Shown here one piece after another: positions 1 through 10,323 of a stretch of DNA of 64,000 nt. This DNA is from Clytia hemisphaerica. Taxonomy: Eukaryota > Cnidaria > Hydrozoa > Leptothecata > Clytiidae. The stretch's first letter is position 1, and each line of letters starts with the position of its first letter. Both the position numbers and the translations under genes were made by a program. A model generated the notes under the pieces. The model did no database searches, was not told where the DNA came from, and saw only the letters and a list, made by a program, of their open reading frames with translations. Location of the stretch: the NCBI GenBank assembly GCA_902728285.1, contig CACVBU010000053.1:262808-326807 (forward strand). The letters run 5' to 3'.

Positions 1-907
1 TTATAAGAAAAACTTTGACTTTTGTGTAAGAATCTTTTTGCTTTCCTATAACTTATTTCTATTACTTGTTACGGAGAAAGAAAAATGAAAAATAGAACAT
101 GAAGGCTGGACATTCGTTTCATACTTATATCTAGCTTTTGTGTTTATTTTTTGTAAAATTCGTATTGAAAATAGTAGCATCATTTTTGGTGATGCTGTAT
201 TTTAACGTTTAGTAGTAGAAGTAGTTTAAAGTAAAGTTTTTATAGGCAGTCTATTTGTAACATTTTTAGCTATAATTCAAAATTACGTAGTTTATGAAAT
301 TTATCAATAGTACACGTGAATTTTTCACTTTGGAATTGATCGCTTATCTGTACATTTAATTAAGTAATTTTAAGACTTGGTGAATCCGTAAAATGGATTA
401 GTTATCTACACCTAATACTGGTAGTTTTTTAGAATATGAAATAAGTTTTAATTATCTACGTTTAAAAAGTGTTATTTCTATTGTATGAGTTCTTTACCGT
501 GAAATTTATCAAGTTAATTGCGTTTTTGATACCATACCTTTACTACTGGTAATATTTTCGCCTTATTTCATTACGTAGATTCAGACATCACGTATTAGCA
601 ATAGTTAACTGGTAGTTTTTGAACACGTGTTTTATATAAATTTAGTCACTGTTCCGTGTTCTTTTCCAGAACTTCTCACTCTGAAGAGCTTATCCTTGAC
701 CTATAAAATAAATGTAGCCCATTTTTTACTTCTGAAATTTCATCACACACAGCACATTTTTCATAAAACTCATTGCTAAACATTGCTAAGGGTATTTCTC
801 TCCAAGTTCCGAGTGACTGGGAGATGTGCTTAAATTTAACCCAAACACGAACAATTAAAAAATATTTACCCCTACTAGCCTTTTGATGTAAAAATAACTG
901 TTGTTAC
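1..907. other. AT-rich flank, no gene supported
   Basis: No coding exon can be supported here. If the minus-strand DUF6589 gene to the right were complete, its C-terminal exons would lie here or beyond the window edge. No homologue of the C-terminal exons of the intact copy (the zinc-finger exon, or the exon with LDLQCEHY) is visible. A minus-strand open stretch around 690-830 contains a Cys-x2-Cys (CAVC) but matches neither copy, so I do not call it. Confidence 0.4.
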
Positions 908-3254
908 CTCGTAAAGAGTCTTTCTACAGTGCCAGTCAGCAAACTGAGGTTCGATACCTTCAAGTCGTTCGATGTCGGTGTGCCCGTCTTGTACTGCACG
1001 AATGAAATTAACAGCCCGTTCTTCGGTTAGTTGATCTCCCTCAAATCTTATAGGTTTCAATATCTGAAAAAGAAACGAGATAATGTAAGATGTTTAGCAT
1101 ACTCCAGGTCACAATGCTGTTTGTGAAATACCTCCAGTATTAGCTAGAATTACTACATTGTCGATTGTAGCTGTGCGGCCAAATGAAGTTTCATGAGTTT
1201 GAAATTAATAATGTAAATGTAAGATTTTGGAATATGAACTACCTTAGAAATACCTTACTTTTTTTTCGTCGTCTTTGACAACCATTGGCACGTACTTTTC
1301 TTGGATTTCTCTCAAGATTTTAGCTATACCAGCAGAAGTGTTCTCGTTTTCGAAAATCAAGCCAAGTGGTACAACTGTTGATTTTTGAGACATTTCCTTC
1401 ACAAATGGATGATGAATATGTCTTGAAATGTGTTTCTTTAGTGGTCCAAAAGCGGGTAAGTATGAGACGATTGACTTTGCAACAAGAAAGATGAATTCGT
1501 CTTTGAGTCGCTTGCAGGTGTCTGAGTTTGGTAGTACTCCGAATCGAGTGTAAAATTCTTCGGGTCGAGGATCTAAAAGAAAATGTAAAATAATCCGATT
1601 GGGATATAACCAGTCTATTCATACAACCAGACTCCCCTTTAAGTCGATTATAGAATTTCATGTTAACAAAGTATTAAACTTTCAAGTACCTTGTGAAGAG
1701 AGAACTCGATCTAAGATAGCATATGATGAAACCAGTGATGATCCTGATTTAATTGATCATTCCCCTGATGCCGTGCCTCTACCTTGATATCAAGATTATC
1801 ACCAACATCCTATGATATAAAAGTTTTAATTATTTTAACAAATCAACTTTCTAAAAGATGTTCTTACTCTCAGGTTCTTACTGGTTCTTCCAATTCTTAA
1901 AGATAAAAACCCCCTCAGTTGAATATGTCATTCAAAAGATTCTTACTGCATATTCTAATGTTGCTGGTTCCTCTTCGGGTATGGTTTCTAGCGTCATTTT
2001 CCATTCTTTCACTTCTTCGTCATGGTTTTCTGCTAGTTCTTTGTTTTTTTTCAACGCTGTACGATACGAATTCGTAACGTATAATCTATTAAACCATTTA
2101 AAAGATTTTCTTTTGATTCCGGAGGCAAAAAACAGCTGGTCGTTACGGTGACATATTACGTTGGAACGGCAATAAAAAAATCTGGCTTTGAAAAGTATTC
2201 CCAGGCATAACGCACGTGCTCCGATATGTCTTAAAAAAACAAGAAACAAAAATTACTAAACTGAAGATTGTCCGGACTAACAAATCCTATACATCGCTCA
2301 TTACTTTCCCATACTATTTCCGGTATTATCAGAATGAATAAAAGGTCGCGCTCACGAAAAATGAAATAACTAAAATGAAAGAAAACAGAAATAAGAAACA
2401 TACTTGTAAGGTGCGTCAATGCATTTAATAGCGCCGTTAATTGCATGCGTTAAGGTAGGACATATCTTCTCTACTTCTTTGTAGAAAGCAAGGTCGTTGA
2501 ATGTTACCAGGGATTCAACAGAAGCATCCTTCATGAATTCGTGTTGTTCGAGTTTTCCAATCTCATATGCGCACAATTCTGCGACTTTTTTATTGAAATC
2601 ATCTGCTATCTTTGCGTTCGTATTTTCTTGGGTTGCCTGATTTAAAATATCAAAATTTAAACTTACTATAGCTGTAAACTATAAAAATAGATTCTGGAGT
2701 TTATAGCTTCGTACGGACTTTGGGCGGGCACAAGCAGAATGTCATACTGTAAAACATGCGTTTTTATATGGGAAAAACGAAGAATTTCCGTTGCTCGTAA
2801 TTTCCAGTCTTTACCCTTTGAAAATATTTCTGTATATGTAAAAACATACCTGACTCTCCGGGTGATTCTTGTCAGTGGCTGACTCATCAACGTAACAATC
2901 ATCTGCTGTATCTTCCAAATCAACATGTCTTCTTTTTTGAGAGGTAGAATTTCTCCATTTACTTTTAAGTGAATCCCCTTTTTTAATATTTTTGAGCCCA
3001 TTAAAACAACTTCGGCAAACTGTCGTTGTTTCATTTAGAGCAGAGTCGGTCTTAAATTTTATTCCGCATGCATCTAAACGTACAATGAAATTATCTGTGA
3101 TCGCACTTTTTGGATCTTGATTTGTTTTGTACGGATTCAAACAGAATTTACAAAATGAGCCAGGCATTTTTGTAAGTCGCTTATCGTACTTCTTCTCATC
3201 GTTAAGTAAGCCAAGCAGAAAATGGGAACGAAAACACATGGCATGGAATTTCAT
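908..3254 (-). pseudogene. DUF6589 paralog, frameshifted and truncated at window edge
   Basis: Six minus-strand exons can be read: 3254-2850 (ATG at 3254, or 3167 beginning MPGSFCKFC), 2636-2404, 2229-1947, 1809-1690, 1572-1259 and 1063-908. All are bounded by GT/AG. The first exon carries a Cys-x2-Cys...Cys-x2-Cys finger (CKFC, CRSC) matching that of the intact gene at 10324. Later exons carry family blocks: DVGDNLDIKV, VVPLGLIFENENT, and FEGDQLTEER followed by RLEGIEPQFADWH. Exon 1809-1690 reads into TAG at 1711-1713. It is 120 nt where 121 are needed to keep phase with the next exon; beyond the stop the family block LDRV appears one frame over, so about one base has been lost. The C-terminal third is not seen. 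I infer an inactivated copy, though a sequence error at one base is possible. Molecular function of DUF6589 is unknown to me; the family is multi-copy in many invertebrates and fungi. Confidence 0.75.
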
Positions 3255-4284
3255 TTTTCCTTCGCATGCAACTTAGTACTCAGTCTTTTTCTTGTGGCTC
3301 TCCTGTATTTTTAAATGGTATACCCAGTGAATTCCAGTTACTGTATCAATTAAATTATGAAAAAGACACAAATAAGGAGAGCCATCATTTGACTTCTCAC
3401 TTATGTATGTTTTTTTTATTTGTCGACCAATTAATTTATTTTTTCACACAAGAAAAAAAGTAGAGAAGCGGGCAAGCGTCGCAGCTTATTTTTTCTCCTC
3501 TCTTATTACTCAGCTGCTCCTTTATTTTCACTTGCGCCTTTCCAAGGCGTTTTAATTAAACCTTTACGGAGGAGAGCTTTTTTTCAACAAATACGGCAAA
3601 AATCCAGTAAAAAAATATTAAACCTTTCCGTTGGTGAAAAAGTAGAAAGAAAGAAAGAACCTTGGTTACACGCGCAACTCTCATTTTCAAAGGCAGTGAG
3701 ATATAGTACAGTAAACCAAGGGAATGTAAATAAATCAGTTCTTCAAAAACAGAAATGGTAGACCCGAGCTATGGCGAATAGCTATGGCAGAATCGAAGGT
3801 TTTGGTTGTGGCTGAGTTGTGGAATGTAGAAGGAACCCCAGTCTAGAGAGTTTATTCAGTGTTTTTTGGTTGTTTTCAGTGGTATTTTAATATGGATTCT
3901 AAAGGGAGAAACTTATTCGGTAAGGACAACTTTTCTTTTGAGAATTTAATTCAAAAAAAGGGGAAATAACTTAAGATTTCTTTTTTAGAAGTTCCTATTT
4001 TCTCATTTTTAACATAATACACAGTTTTCAAAAAAAAAAAATTAAATCTTATGTTTACATTTTTTCTGCCATTTTGAAGTGAATAATTAAGGTGTTTGCA
4101 TCTTTAATTATGTGAACACCATAGTTATAAATTAAAAAAAGAGGGAAGTTTGATTGGTTTTAAATTCAAACTTGGTGTGACAGTTGATAATTTCAGTTAC
4201 ATAATTTGTGGGTTCCACTGGACTCTCTATTTTTTCCACCATCAGATTATCAAAGGCAAAAAATAGTTGAGCTCCAGACCCTGG
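3255..4284. other. Intergenic, no gene seen
   Basis: AT-rich sequence with homopolymer runs. A short plus-strand stretch, ATG at 3892 followed by a possible GT donor at about 3921, could mimic a first exon, but no partner exon was found. I see no repeat with clear borders. Confidence 0.4.
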
Positions 4285-4640
4285 ACTAATCTCAAAGTTG
4301 AGTACCATGGAAACCATGCATCGTTTTTAGATTTAGATATCACCGTTGAAAACAATATTTTTAGATACAAACTTTTTGATAAGAGAGATTCCTTTCCCTT
4401 CTTCATTGTAAGGATGCCACATGCCTACAGTAACATCCCATCGTGCATTTTTTATGGATCCATCTTTTCAGAAATTTTAAGGATAGCACGTAGCACACTC
4501 ATGTTTGAAGATCTGACTCCTAGAGTCACAGAGCTTTTCATTCGAATGCGAAACCAGAGAGCTTCAAATGCTTTCTTGAAGAAGCAAGTTGTCAAATGTT
4601 TTTCGAGGTTTCCGGATGTGAATTTTTTTTCGTGTTTTTT
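4285..4640 (+). mobile_element. Reverse-transcriptase C-terminal fragment of a retroelement
   Basis: A plus-strand open frame reads HASFLDLDIT, then YKLFDKRD, FPFFIVRMPH, YSNIPS, FYGS and SEILRIARSTL. This block order (FLDLDI, DKRD, SNIP, RIAR) is one I know from the end of reverse transcriptases in a multi-copy invertebrate retroelement group. I cannot say whether it is Penelope-like or non-LTR. The catalytic YxDD box, normally upstream, is absent: an in-frame stop lies just before 4267. The frame runs into a T-rich tract at about 4622-4660. It is a dead 5'-truncated fragment. Confidence 0.6.
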
Positions 4641-4660
4641 TTTCTTTTTTTTTTTTTTTA

Positions 4661-5220
4661 ATTTTTGTCTAAGGAATTAGCATCAGCATCGGAGTTATTC
4701 ATTTCCTACTTTTTCTTACCCCGTGCGGTCGTCCCGACGCCGAACCGGGTTCTTGTCCAACTTTTGATTCTGTATTTTTCAATTTCTGTGTGAGAGGTTG
4801 TTTGCGACAAAGGTGAACCGCGACAAATGGTTTTTCACCTGTAGTGTATGTGGGATTGTTATTACTATGTTTTATTGCGCTTTTGTACTGTATTTCGTTG
4901 TAGTGTCTGTTTGTTGCTTGTTATTTATTTGGAAGCTGCTGGCCAGTATCTTTTTCTGTTATGTTTCCTGAAGGCGACTGAGTGTGGGCCCTTAAACACG
5001 TGGAAAGTCACTATGCCAGTCACAAGTCTGGGACTTTGGGGTTTTGTTTTGTGTTTGTATGTTTTTTGATGTATTTGATGTGTTTGCTTTTGTATTTGTC
5101 CCCATTTTCAAAAATTTTTTTTGCAATTCATTGTTTCTCCACTATTACTTTTCTTCTATCTTCATTTGGATTAGGTTTTTCTTTCACATACCACTGTTTA
5201 AATTCCCTTTAACTTTTTGC
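4661..5220 (+). other. T-rich sequence after the RT fragment, probable element tail
   Basis: GT- and T-rich sequence following the reverse-transcriptase fragment. Short open frames here are low-complexity and hydrophobic by composition, so I do not call genes. It may be the 3' untranslated tail of the same retroelement, but no end signal or target duplication was identified. Confidence 0.3.
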
Positions 5221-5536
5221 TAAATTACCCTCTGTTTCGGAATGATTAAAAAATTAAAAATACCAAAAAAATCGTAAATATACATAATTAACAAAAATAT
5301 TCTTAACCTTTATTTTAGAAAAAGAAAAGTATTGATATATAAATAACTAAATTTTTTTTTAGAACAAGGCTTTGCAGACTCTAAAACACCCGATTTTTTA
5401 GGAAATTGGACAGGAATGCTCACAAAACATTGAAAATGTTGATAACATTCTTAGGCTTCAAACTCAAAGTTAAGAACATTAATTGAAGGTTTCAACAATT
5501 TTGGATGTTCTTATAAAAAAAACGTGTATTACTTAC

Positions 5537-5609
5537 CTCTTCCTTTCATGAACTCGAAATATTCATCCAAAAATACTTTTCGGTCAGGGTCACCATCGAT
5601 CTCGTATAA
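5537..5609 (-). CDS. Isolated ARID-domain exon (ARID3-like)
   Basis: A 73-nt minus-strand exon lies between a TTTCAG acceptor and a GTAAGT donor. It encodes LYEIDGDPDRK then VFLDEYFEFMKGRG, closely matching the N-terminal helix of the ARID DNA-binding domain in ARID3/Dri-type transcription regulators (LYELD.DPKRKEFLD..FSFMQKRG). It ends in phase 1, as expected before a further ARID exon. No neighbouring ARID exon was found on the minus strand between 1 and 5537, nor upstream to about 9 kb. Either the gene has very long introns reaching outside the window, or this is an exon left behind by rearrangement or transposon capture. The match is from memory of the family. Confidence 0.5.
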
Positions 5610-6455
5610 CTGAAAGTTCAAAGTAAAGATGATCTGTTATTCTGATATTCTTTTCTAAGAGGCTACCTAATTTTCCGTCTTAGCCTGTTTGATTCCTTGG
5701 ATTTTACTGGTAATATTTAATCTAATATTCTTTCGAAGGCTTTACCTTGATTAGATTGAATTCGGCATGAATTAAAGCTCAACTACTTTAGTTAACCTAT
5801 ATCGCTTTGATATCCATTATTCTTATAAAACTTGGACTTTTTAGAATTGATTGATGATTTATAAATTCTGCACTTATTTTGACCCATGTGGAACAATTTC
5901 GTAGGGATTTTAATGTTAGGGCTACTGCAACTAACAGAAATTTTGTTGCTAAGATACTGAAATTACCTAAGTTTAAAGAAACAATTTTCCTTATCAAATT
6001 TATATTCATTTATCAAATTAATATCTAGTTTGCACATTTCATTAACTTTATTTGCATGGTGCCGTGTTTGTTTAAAATGACTCCATAATCGAATAAAAAT
6101 AAAATTCGATATTTAATTATCATTTTTTTGTGAATTTCACATTTATTCGTTGACCGTTTTCTTTATATTATGATATCAAATTTGTTTCAATTTTAATTAG
6201 AATCCCAGATATAAAGTTGTGTTGTTAATAATGATAATTTATGTTACGAATTCAATGTCGCAAATCTTGAGAAGTTCGCATCTTTCAGTTATCATGTTAG
6301 TCATGAAATTTATTCCAACGCTATGATTTTCAAACACTGTTGGCTTCTAAGCCTCAGATTTATAAAATGACAAGATTATGTTGATTTTAAAGCTTCTTTA
6401 AACTAATAAATGACTAAAGTAAGCATAAAAACAATATCAGAACATTTAAAAACCC
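5610..6455. other. AT-rich intergenic, nothing recognised
   Basis: No coding exon, RNA gene or bordered repeat could be supported. If the ARID exon is real, this could be intron. Confidence 0.4.
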
Positions 6456-6568
6456 AACCTCGTCCCCGTGTATCCCAGGCTTTATTTATGTTACTGATTG
6501 ACGCCAGAGAATATTATCTGGTGCTATCAGTAAGCATAAAAAAGCTGATAATACGCAGGGAACAAGGT
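6456..6568. repeat. Short inverted-repeat element, copy 1 (partner at 58519)
   Basis: Begins AACCTCGTCCCCGTGTATCC and ends GATAATACGCAGGGAACAAGGTT. The same two ends and length (about 110 bp) recur at 58519-58628, including CCCGTGTATCCC and GCTGATAATACGCAG. The outermost AACCT/AAGGTT are complementary. I read it as a small MITE-like element of unknown superfamily. Confidence 0.6.
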
Positions 6569-7880
6569 TGTTAAAAACCATGGAAAATAAGAAATACTAG
6601 CCGGTACCCGACGTCGCACGCCTGTTAAACTGAACGCATTAAAAGTCATTTGGATGTTGAAGCTCGCTTGAAAGCAAGATCAAATAAAAAGAATTAAGGA
6701 GACATTCGAGTTATGGAGACTTCACTGTACTATGGATAGTCCATTTGGGCGAGTTTTTTTTGGGAAAAGCTTTAAGTTGTGTCCCCTGTAACTTAATTTT
6801 CTTCAAGCCGAAGTGAAGCACGACGTTATTAGAATATCAATCATAAATTTAATGCAAATCTTAAAGGATGGTCAAGCAAAGACCAAATAAAGCGCAAACA
6901 AATTATTAAGGGTCAGGCAAATCGGAAAGTTTCTAAAAATACCGAGGACTCTCGGAAATACCAAGTAATCAAGTAATTGCATAATATTAGCTAAGACAGT
7001 GTTATATAATCGAAAAATTGAGAAGTTTCGCCGAGATTAAATTATTTGGCATTTTCCCAAAATAACCCCTAAGTTCATCCAAATCCTTTTAAATGAGTGT
7101 AAATTTTAAATAACTGTTAGTTCTCAAAGTTAAAAATTTGACCATCGCTTATAATAAGCTCCTAGAACGTTTTAGGTACATTTTAAGAGGCTCATAACAA
7201 TGATTGGGCAGGTTGTATGTCAAAAGGATAAAATATCATTATCTGTAAGTTAGTAAATCTTCTATCTAGCTTTGGCTGTAAAAATACATTTAAGAAAAAA
7301 TAAATAAATAAAAATTTAAAAAATTTAAAAAATAAATATATTGTCTGGATAATTTTCTTTTTTACGATGATAATATTAGGAATAAGAATAAAATTTTGAT
7401 AAAATAGAATTCCTTAAACAACTGTTTATATTCTTAGCAATGATTGAATGTACAATAAATTTAGCCTTGATCTTTAATTTCTATGACTATATGACTATAC
7501 ATTGTTGTGACGTGAAGTCTCCTTTCTACAGAAGACGGGAGAACAGAAATGAATGCAATAATTGATTTTGAAATTCATAAGGGAATGAGTTGAATTGAGC
7601 TAAAACAATTGGGGTAGGTTCGTTAAGTAGTTTAGTAAATGCCACCTCAGTGGTTCGAAAAATAATCAATTGAGGAGGAGAGTAAGGCATGATACCGTAA
7701 CGCAACGCTGTAGATTCTTCAGGAAGAGTATAAAAAATTTATAGAAAAAATAAAAATAAATACATAGAACTCAAAAAGGTATTCTAACATTAAACAAATC
7801 AATCCTTTCATACAACTTAAGTGTAACGTTTATAGTTGACAGAAGCTTCATGTTCATTTTGGTTAAATTTATTTCAAGTA
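6569..7880. other. AT-rich intergenic, nothing recognised
   Basis: No exon, RNA gene or clear repeat found. A poly-A/AAATT-rich tract at about 7290-7345 is simple sequence. Confidence 0.4.
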
Positions 7881-7918
7881 GACGTTTCGGCTTCTCAACA
7901 GAGAACCATCCTCAGTAC
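7881..7918 (-). mobile_element. Retroelement tail-like motif
   Basis: On the minus strand this reads CTGAGGATGG, then TTCTCTGTTGAGAA, then GCCGAAACGTC. Similar hairpin-plus-GAAACGTC strings occur near the 3' ends of invertebrate retroelements in my recollection. No open reading frame accompanies it. A small hairpin (TTCTC/GAGAA) is visible. It is probably a relic. Confidence 0.3.
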
Positions 7919-8100
7919 AGTAAAATTAAAATGAAAGAAATGCATTCTAGTTACAAATTCTAAAAACAGTTTGAAAAAGAGAGGTAATTACCTTCATAAA
8001 ATGCATTAATAAAATGTCGTTAAAACAATAAAACATTATCAAATTTCTAAACAAAAAGTATTGACGCTAAAATCTCAAAGGAGAGAATAATTAATTATAA

Positions 8101-8226
8101 CAATTAATATACAAAGACTCTCCAGACCCACTCCACCGTTCAAGTAATGAGATCCTCTTCAGATTAGGAAAAGGATCTCATTACTTAAACAATAGAATAG
8201 GTCTAGAAAGTCTTTGCATATTAATT
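8101..8226. repeat. Imperfect 126-bp foldback repeat
   Basis: Left arm starts CAATTAATATACAAAGACT and right arm ends AGTCTTTGCATATTAATTG. The centre GGATCTCATTACTT pairs with AAGTAATGAGATCC around a short loop. It is a near full-length hairpin, probably a small decayed MITE. Confidence 0.6.
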
Positions 8227-9088
8227 GTTGGCTTTTGTCTTTTGATATAAAATGCCTCACTAATTTTTCTTTGTCCTTCGGTTTTGAAATTCTTTCCCAA
8301 GAGAGAAATGTATACATGTATTCTAACATGTACTACAACTATACAAACAATCCAACGAAACGCAACAAACAACCAAACAAATACGACACAAACGATCATT
8401 TTCTCTCCTTCACCTTTGTGTATGGCGAGAACCGTGAAGACGACGACGATGAGGCTCGGGCTCTGGAATTGTATGCGCTCACTAAAAGAAAAGTATGGAG
8501 TACAGTTTTATTGTTGTAAATTTATCACAAGATACTGTAAAAGCTAATGAAAAAAATGCCAGCAATAAATGAGTTTTTGAACTATTTCATCAATTAGTCA
8601 GTGGGCCATTTGGGTCGTTTTTCGATGACTTGTAACAGAAATTTAAAGTTTAAAATTAAACAAATTTTGCAGCGAAAATCAAACTTCAAACTTAAAAGAT
8701 ATCTTGCATCCCTTCTATATGCAATATGCAAACCCACTTTTTCAAACTGCCCCACAACGTCCACTCCCATGTCGCCACGCCACTGTCTGACTGTGCACTG
8801 ACAAATTAGATAGATATGAACGAAAGAGAAGAAGATCAAAAAGTACCAAAAATGAAAAGATTGATTATATATAATGGAGGAGTCAGCAGAAAGTTTTTTT
8901 ATATATCATCCGAGACATTACTTATTGAACTAGACCATACGTATGCTAAAGTGGATGAATCAAACATTGATTTTGGTGTTGTAAATAATAAACCCTAGGC
9001 TGTCAGACTGAATTTGAAGAAGATATAGAAAGTATATACTTAAACTTGAATTGATTATGTTGAGGAAAGACAAAAGAGATTGAGTTCT
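8227..9088. other. No gene supported
   Basis: Several overlapping short open frames occur on both strands, but none has a recognisable family or splice structure. I see nothing else. Confidence 0.35.
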
Positions 9089-9580
9089 TCAGTCAAAATT
9101 AAAAAAGTTTAGAGAAACAGGAATCGTTTCAACTCCAGGGCCGCCAAGATTCATCCGAATTTCATTCAACTGATTTCCTCTTTCCTTGTTTCCAAATCTC
9201 ATCGGTCCTCTTACGAAGTTGAAAGTGCTTTCGCCACCAAGGTGTGCAATTGATGAAAAAAACTCTATGACATCTTTGTCATAAGGATGTTTTGTATCAT
9301 AGTAAATCTGCGTGACATCGTTCAAATATTTGTAGAGAATTTGGTCTTTAGAAATCCAACCATCTCTAATTAGCTTATCCAATCGCTTACAAACTGGATC
9401 AGCTTCGACGTCAGCGATACATAGATATCTCCAGTTTTCGTCAAAGTCACTGGGTTCTATGATTTCAGCCTCAGAATCGCAGATTGTACCAGAATCACTG
9501 TCACTCGAAAAGACATAGGCTCCTCATAATCTTGTTTCTCGTAGTCCTCCCAATCTGTCACTTCTAGATCCGAATCTGGC
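9089..9580 (-). pseudogene. Fragment of a multi-copy transposon-like protein
   Basis: The minus strand reads ENWRYLCIADVEADPVCK, then LDKLIRDGWISKDQ, YKYLNDVTQIYYD, KDVIEFFSSIAHLGG, FNFVRGPMRFG and MNLGGPG, ending at TGA (9089-9091). The blocks LIRDGxISKDxILYKYL, FNFVRGPM and MNLGGP recall the N-terminal part of a multi-copy protein family in cnidarian and hemichordate genomes that I take to be transposon-encoded; I cannot name it securely. An AG acceptor precedes 9580. The upstream part (PDSDLEVTDWEDYEKQDYEE) is in a different frame from the downstream part (SSDSDSGTICDSEAE). The switch lies between about 9505 and 9515, so about one base is missing. The rest of the protein is absent. Confidence 0.5.
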
Positions 9581-10323
9581 CTGATGAAAGACAAAAATTG
9601 TTAAATGTTTTGATGAGTTTATTTCATGAAAGTAGATAACCAGAGTTGACTAAAATGATGTGTCTTACTCTATTTCAATAATATAAATATAAAAACTAGA
9701 AGATACAGCTCTCGCTACAAAAATAAGATTCAATATAATAAAAAAGTTTACCAGTTAAGGAAAGGCTATCTGGAAAATGGATAGAAATCTTTTAAATGAT
9801 CTTTCTCTTGTCCTTTATTCCAAAATTATTGTCCAAAATTAGATTATAGAGCAATGCAGCTGAAATATGAAAAGGGAAGTGGAGGTGCATTAAAATCCAA
9901 GTAATCGTATTTATTTACTTTTCAAGGTATTCAGTTTGTTCATCCCCACTACTAACTACTACTAACTACTAACTAAGATTATTGATCATTGACAATATTG
10001 ATATCTCATGAAAAAATTTAATCAATAACGCCCGTGAAACCGGATTCGAATCTTGTTTTTTTTTATGTAAACCAGTCATTGGCTTTCCCAACACTTCTCT
10101 CTCTATACCGTTGTGCGAACGATTACTACCCTAGTCTGAATCGCAGACCTCTACAAAACCGCAGGTAGTATAGGTCTGCTTAATGATCGACAACCAGCTT
10201 TCCGATTCGGGTAATTTATCGTGCGTGTATTTCACGGAATGCTGGCGAGTTACAATAGAGAAGCGAGTTGTTCGAGTTGAAAACGTTACGTCATCTTTTA
10301 TTTGCTCAGTACGTTTGAGGACT
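9581..10323. other. Upstream flank of the DUF6589 gene
   Basis: No exon called. A short ACTACTAACT-type simple repeat lies at about 9946-9976. The frame of DUF6589 exon 1 is open back to an ATG at 10183, so the 5' untranslated region or an N-terminal extension may lie within 10183-10323. No TATA-like box at a convincing distance was identified. Confidence 0.4.

Noticed and set aside
690-830. Minus-strand open stretch with CAVCDE after the last DUF6589 exon
   Set aside because: It has a usable acceptor but matches neither the intact paralog nor the ARID family; not enough to call an exon.
10021-10062. GGATTCGAATC followed by T8 as a tRNA end
   Set aside because: B-box-like but no paired T arm, no A box and no acceptor stem upstream.
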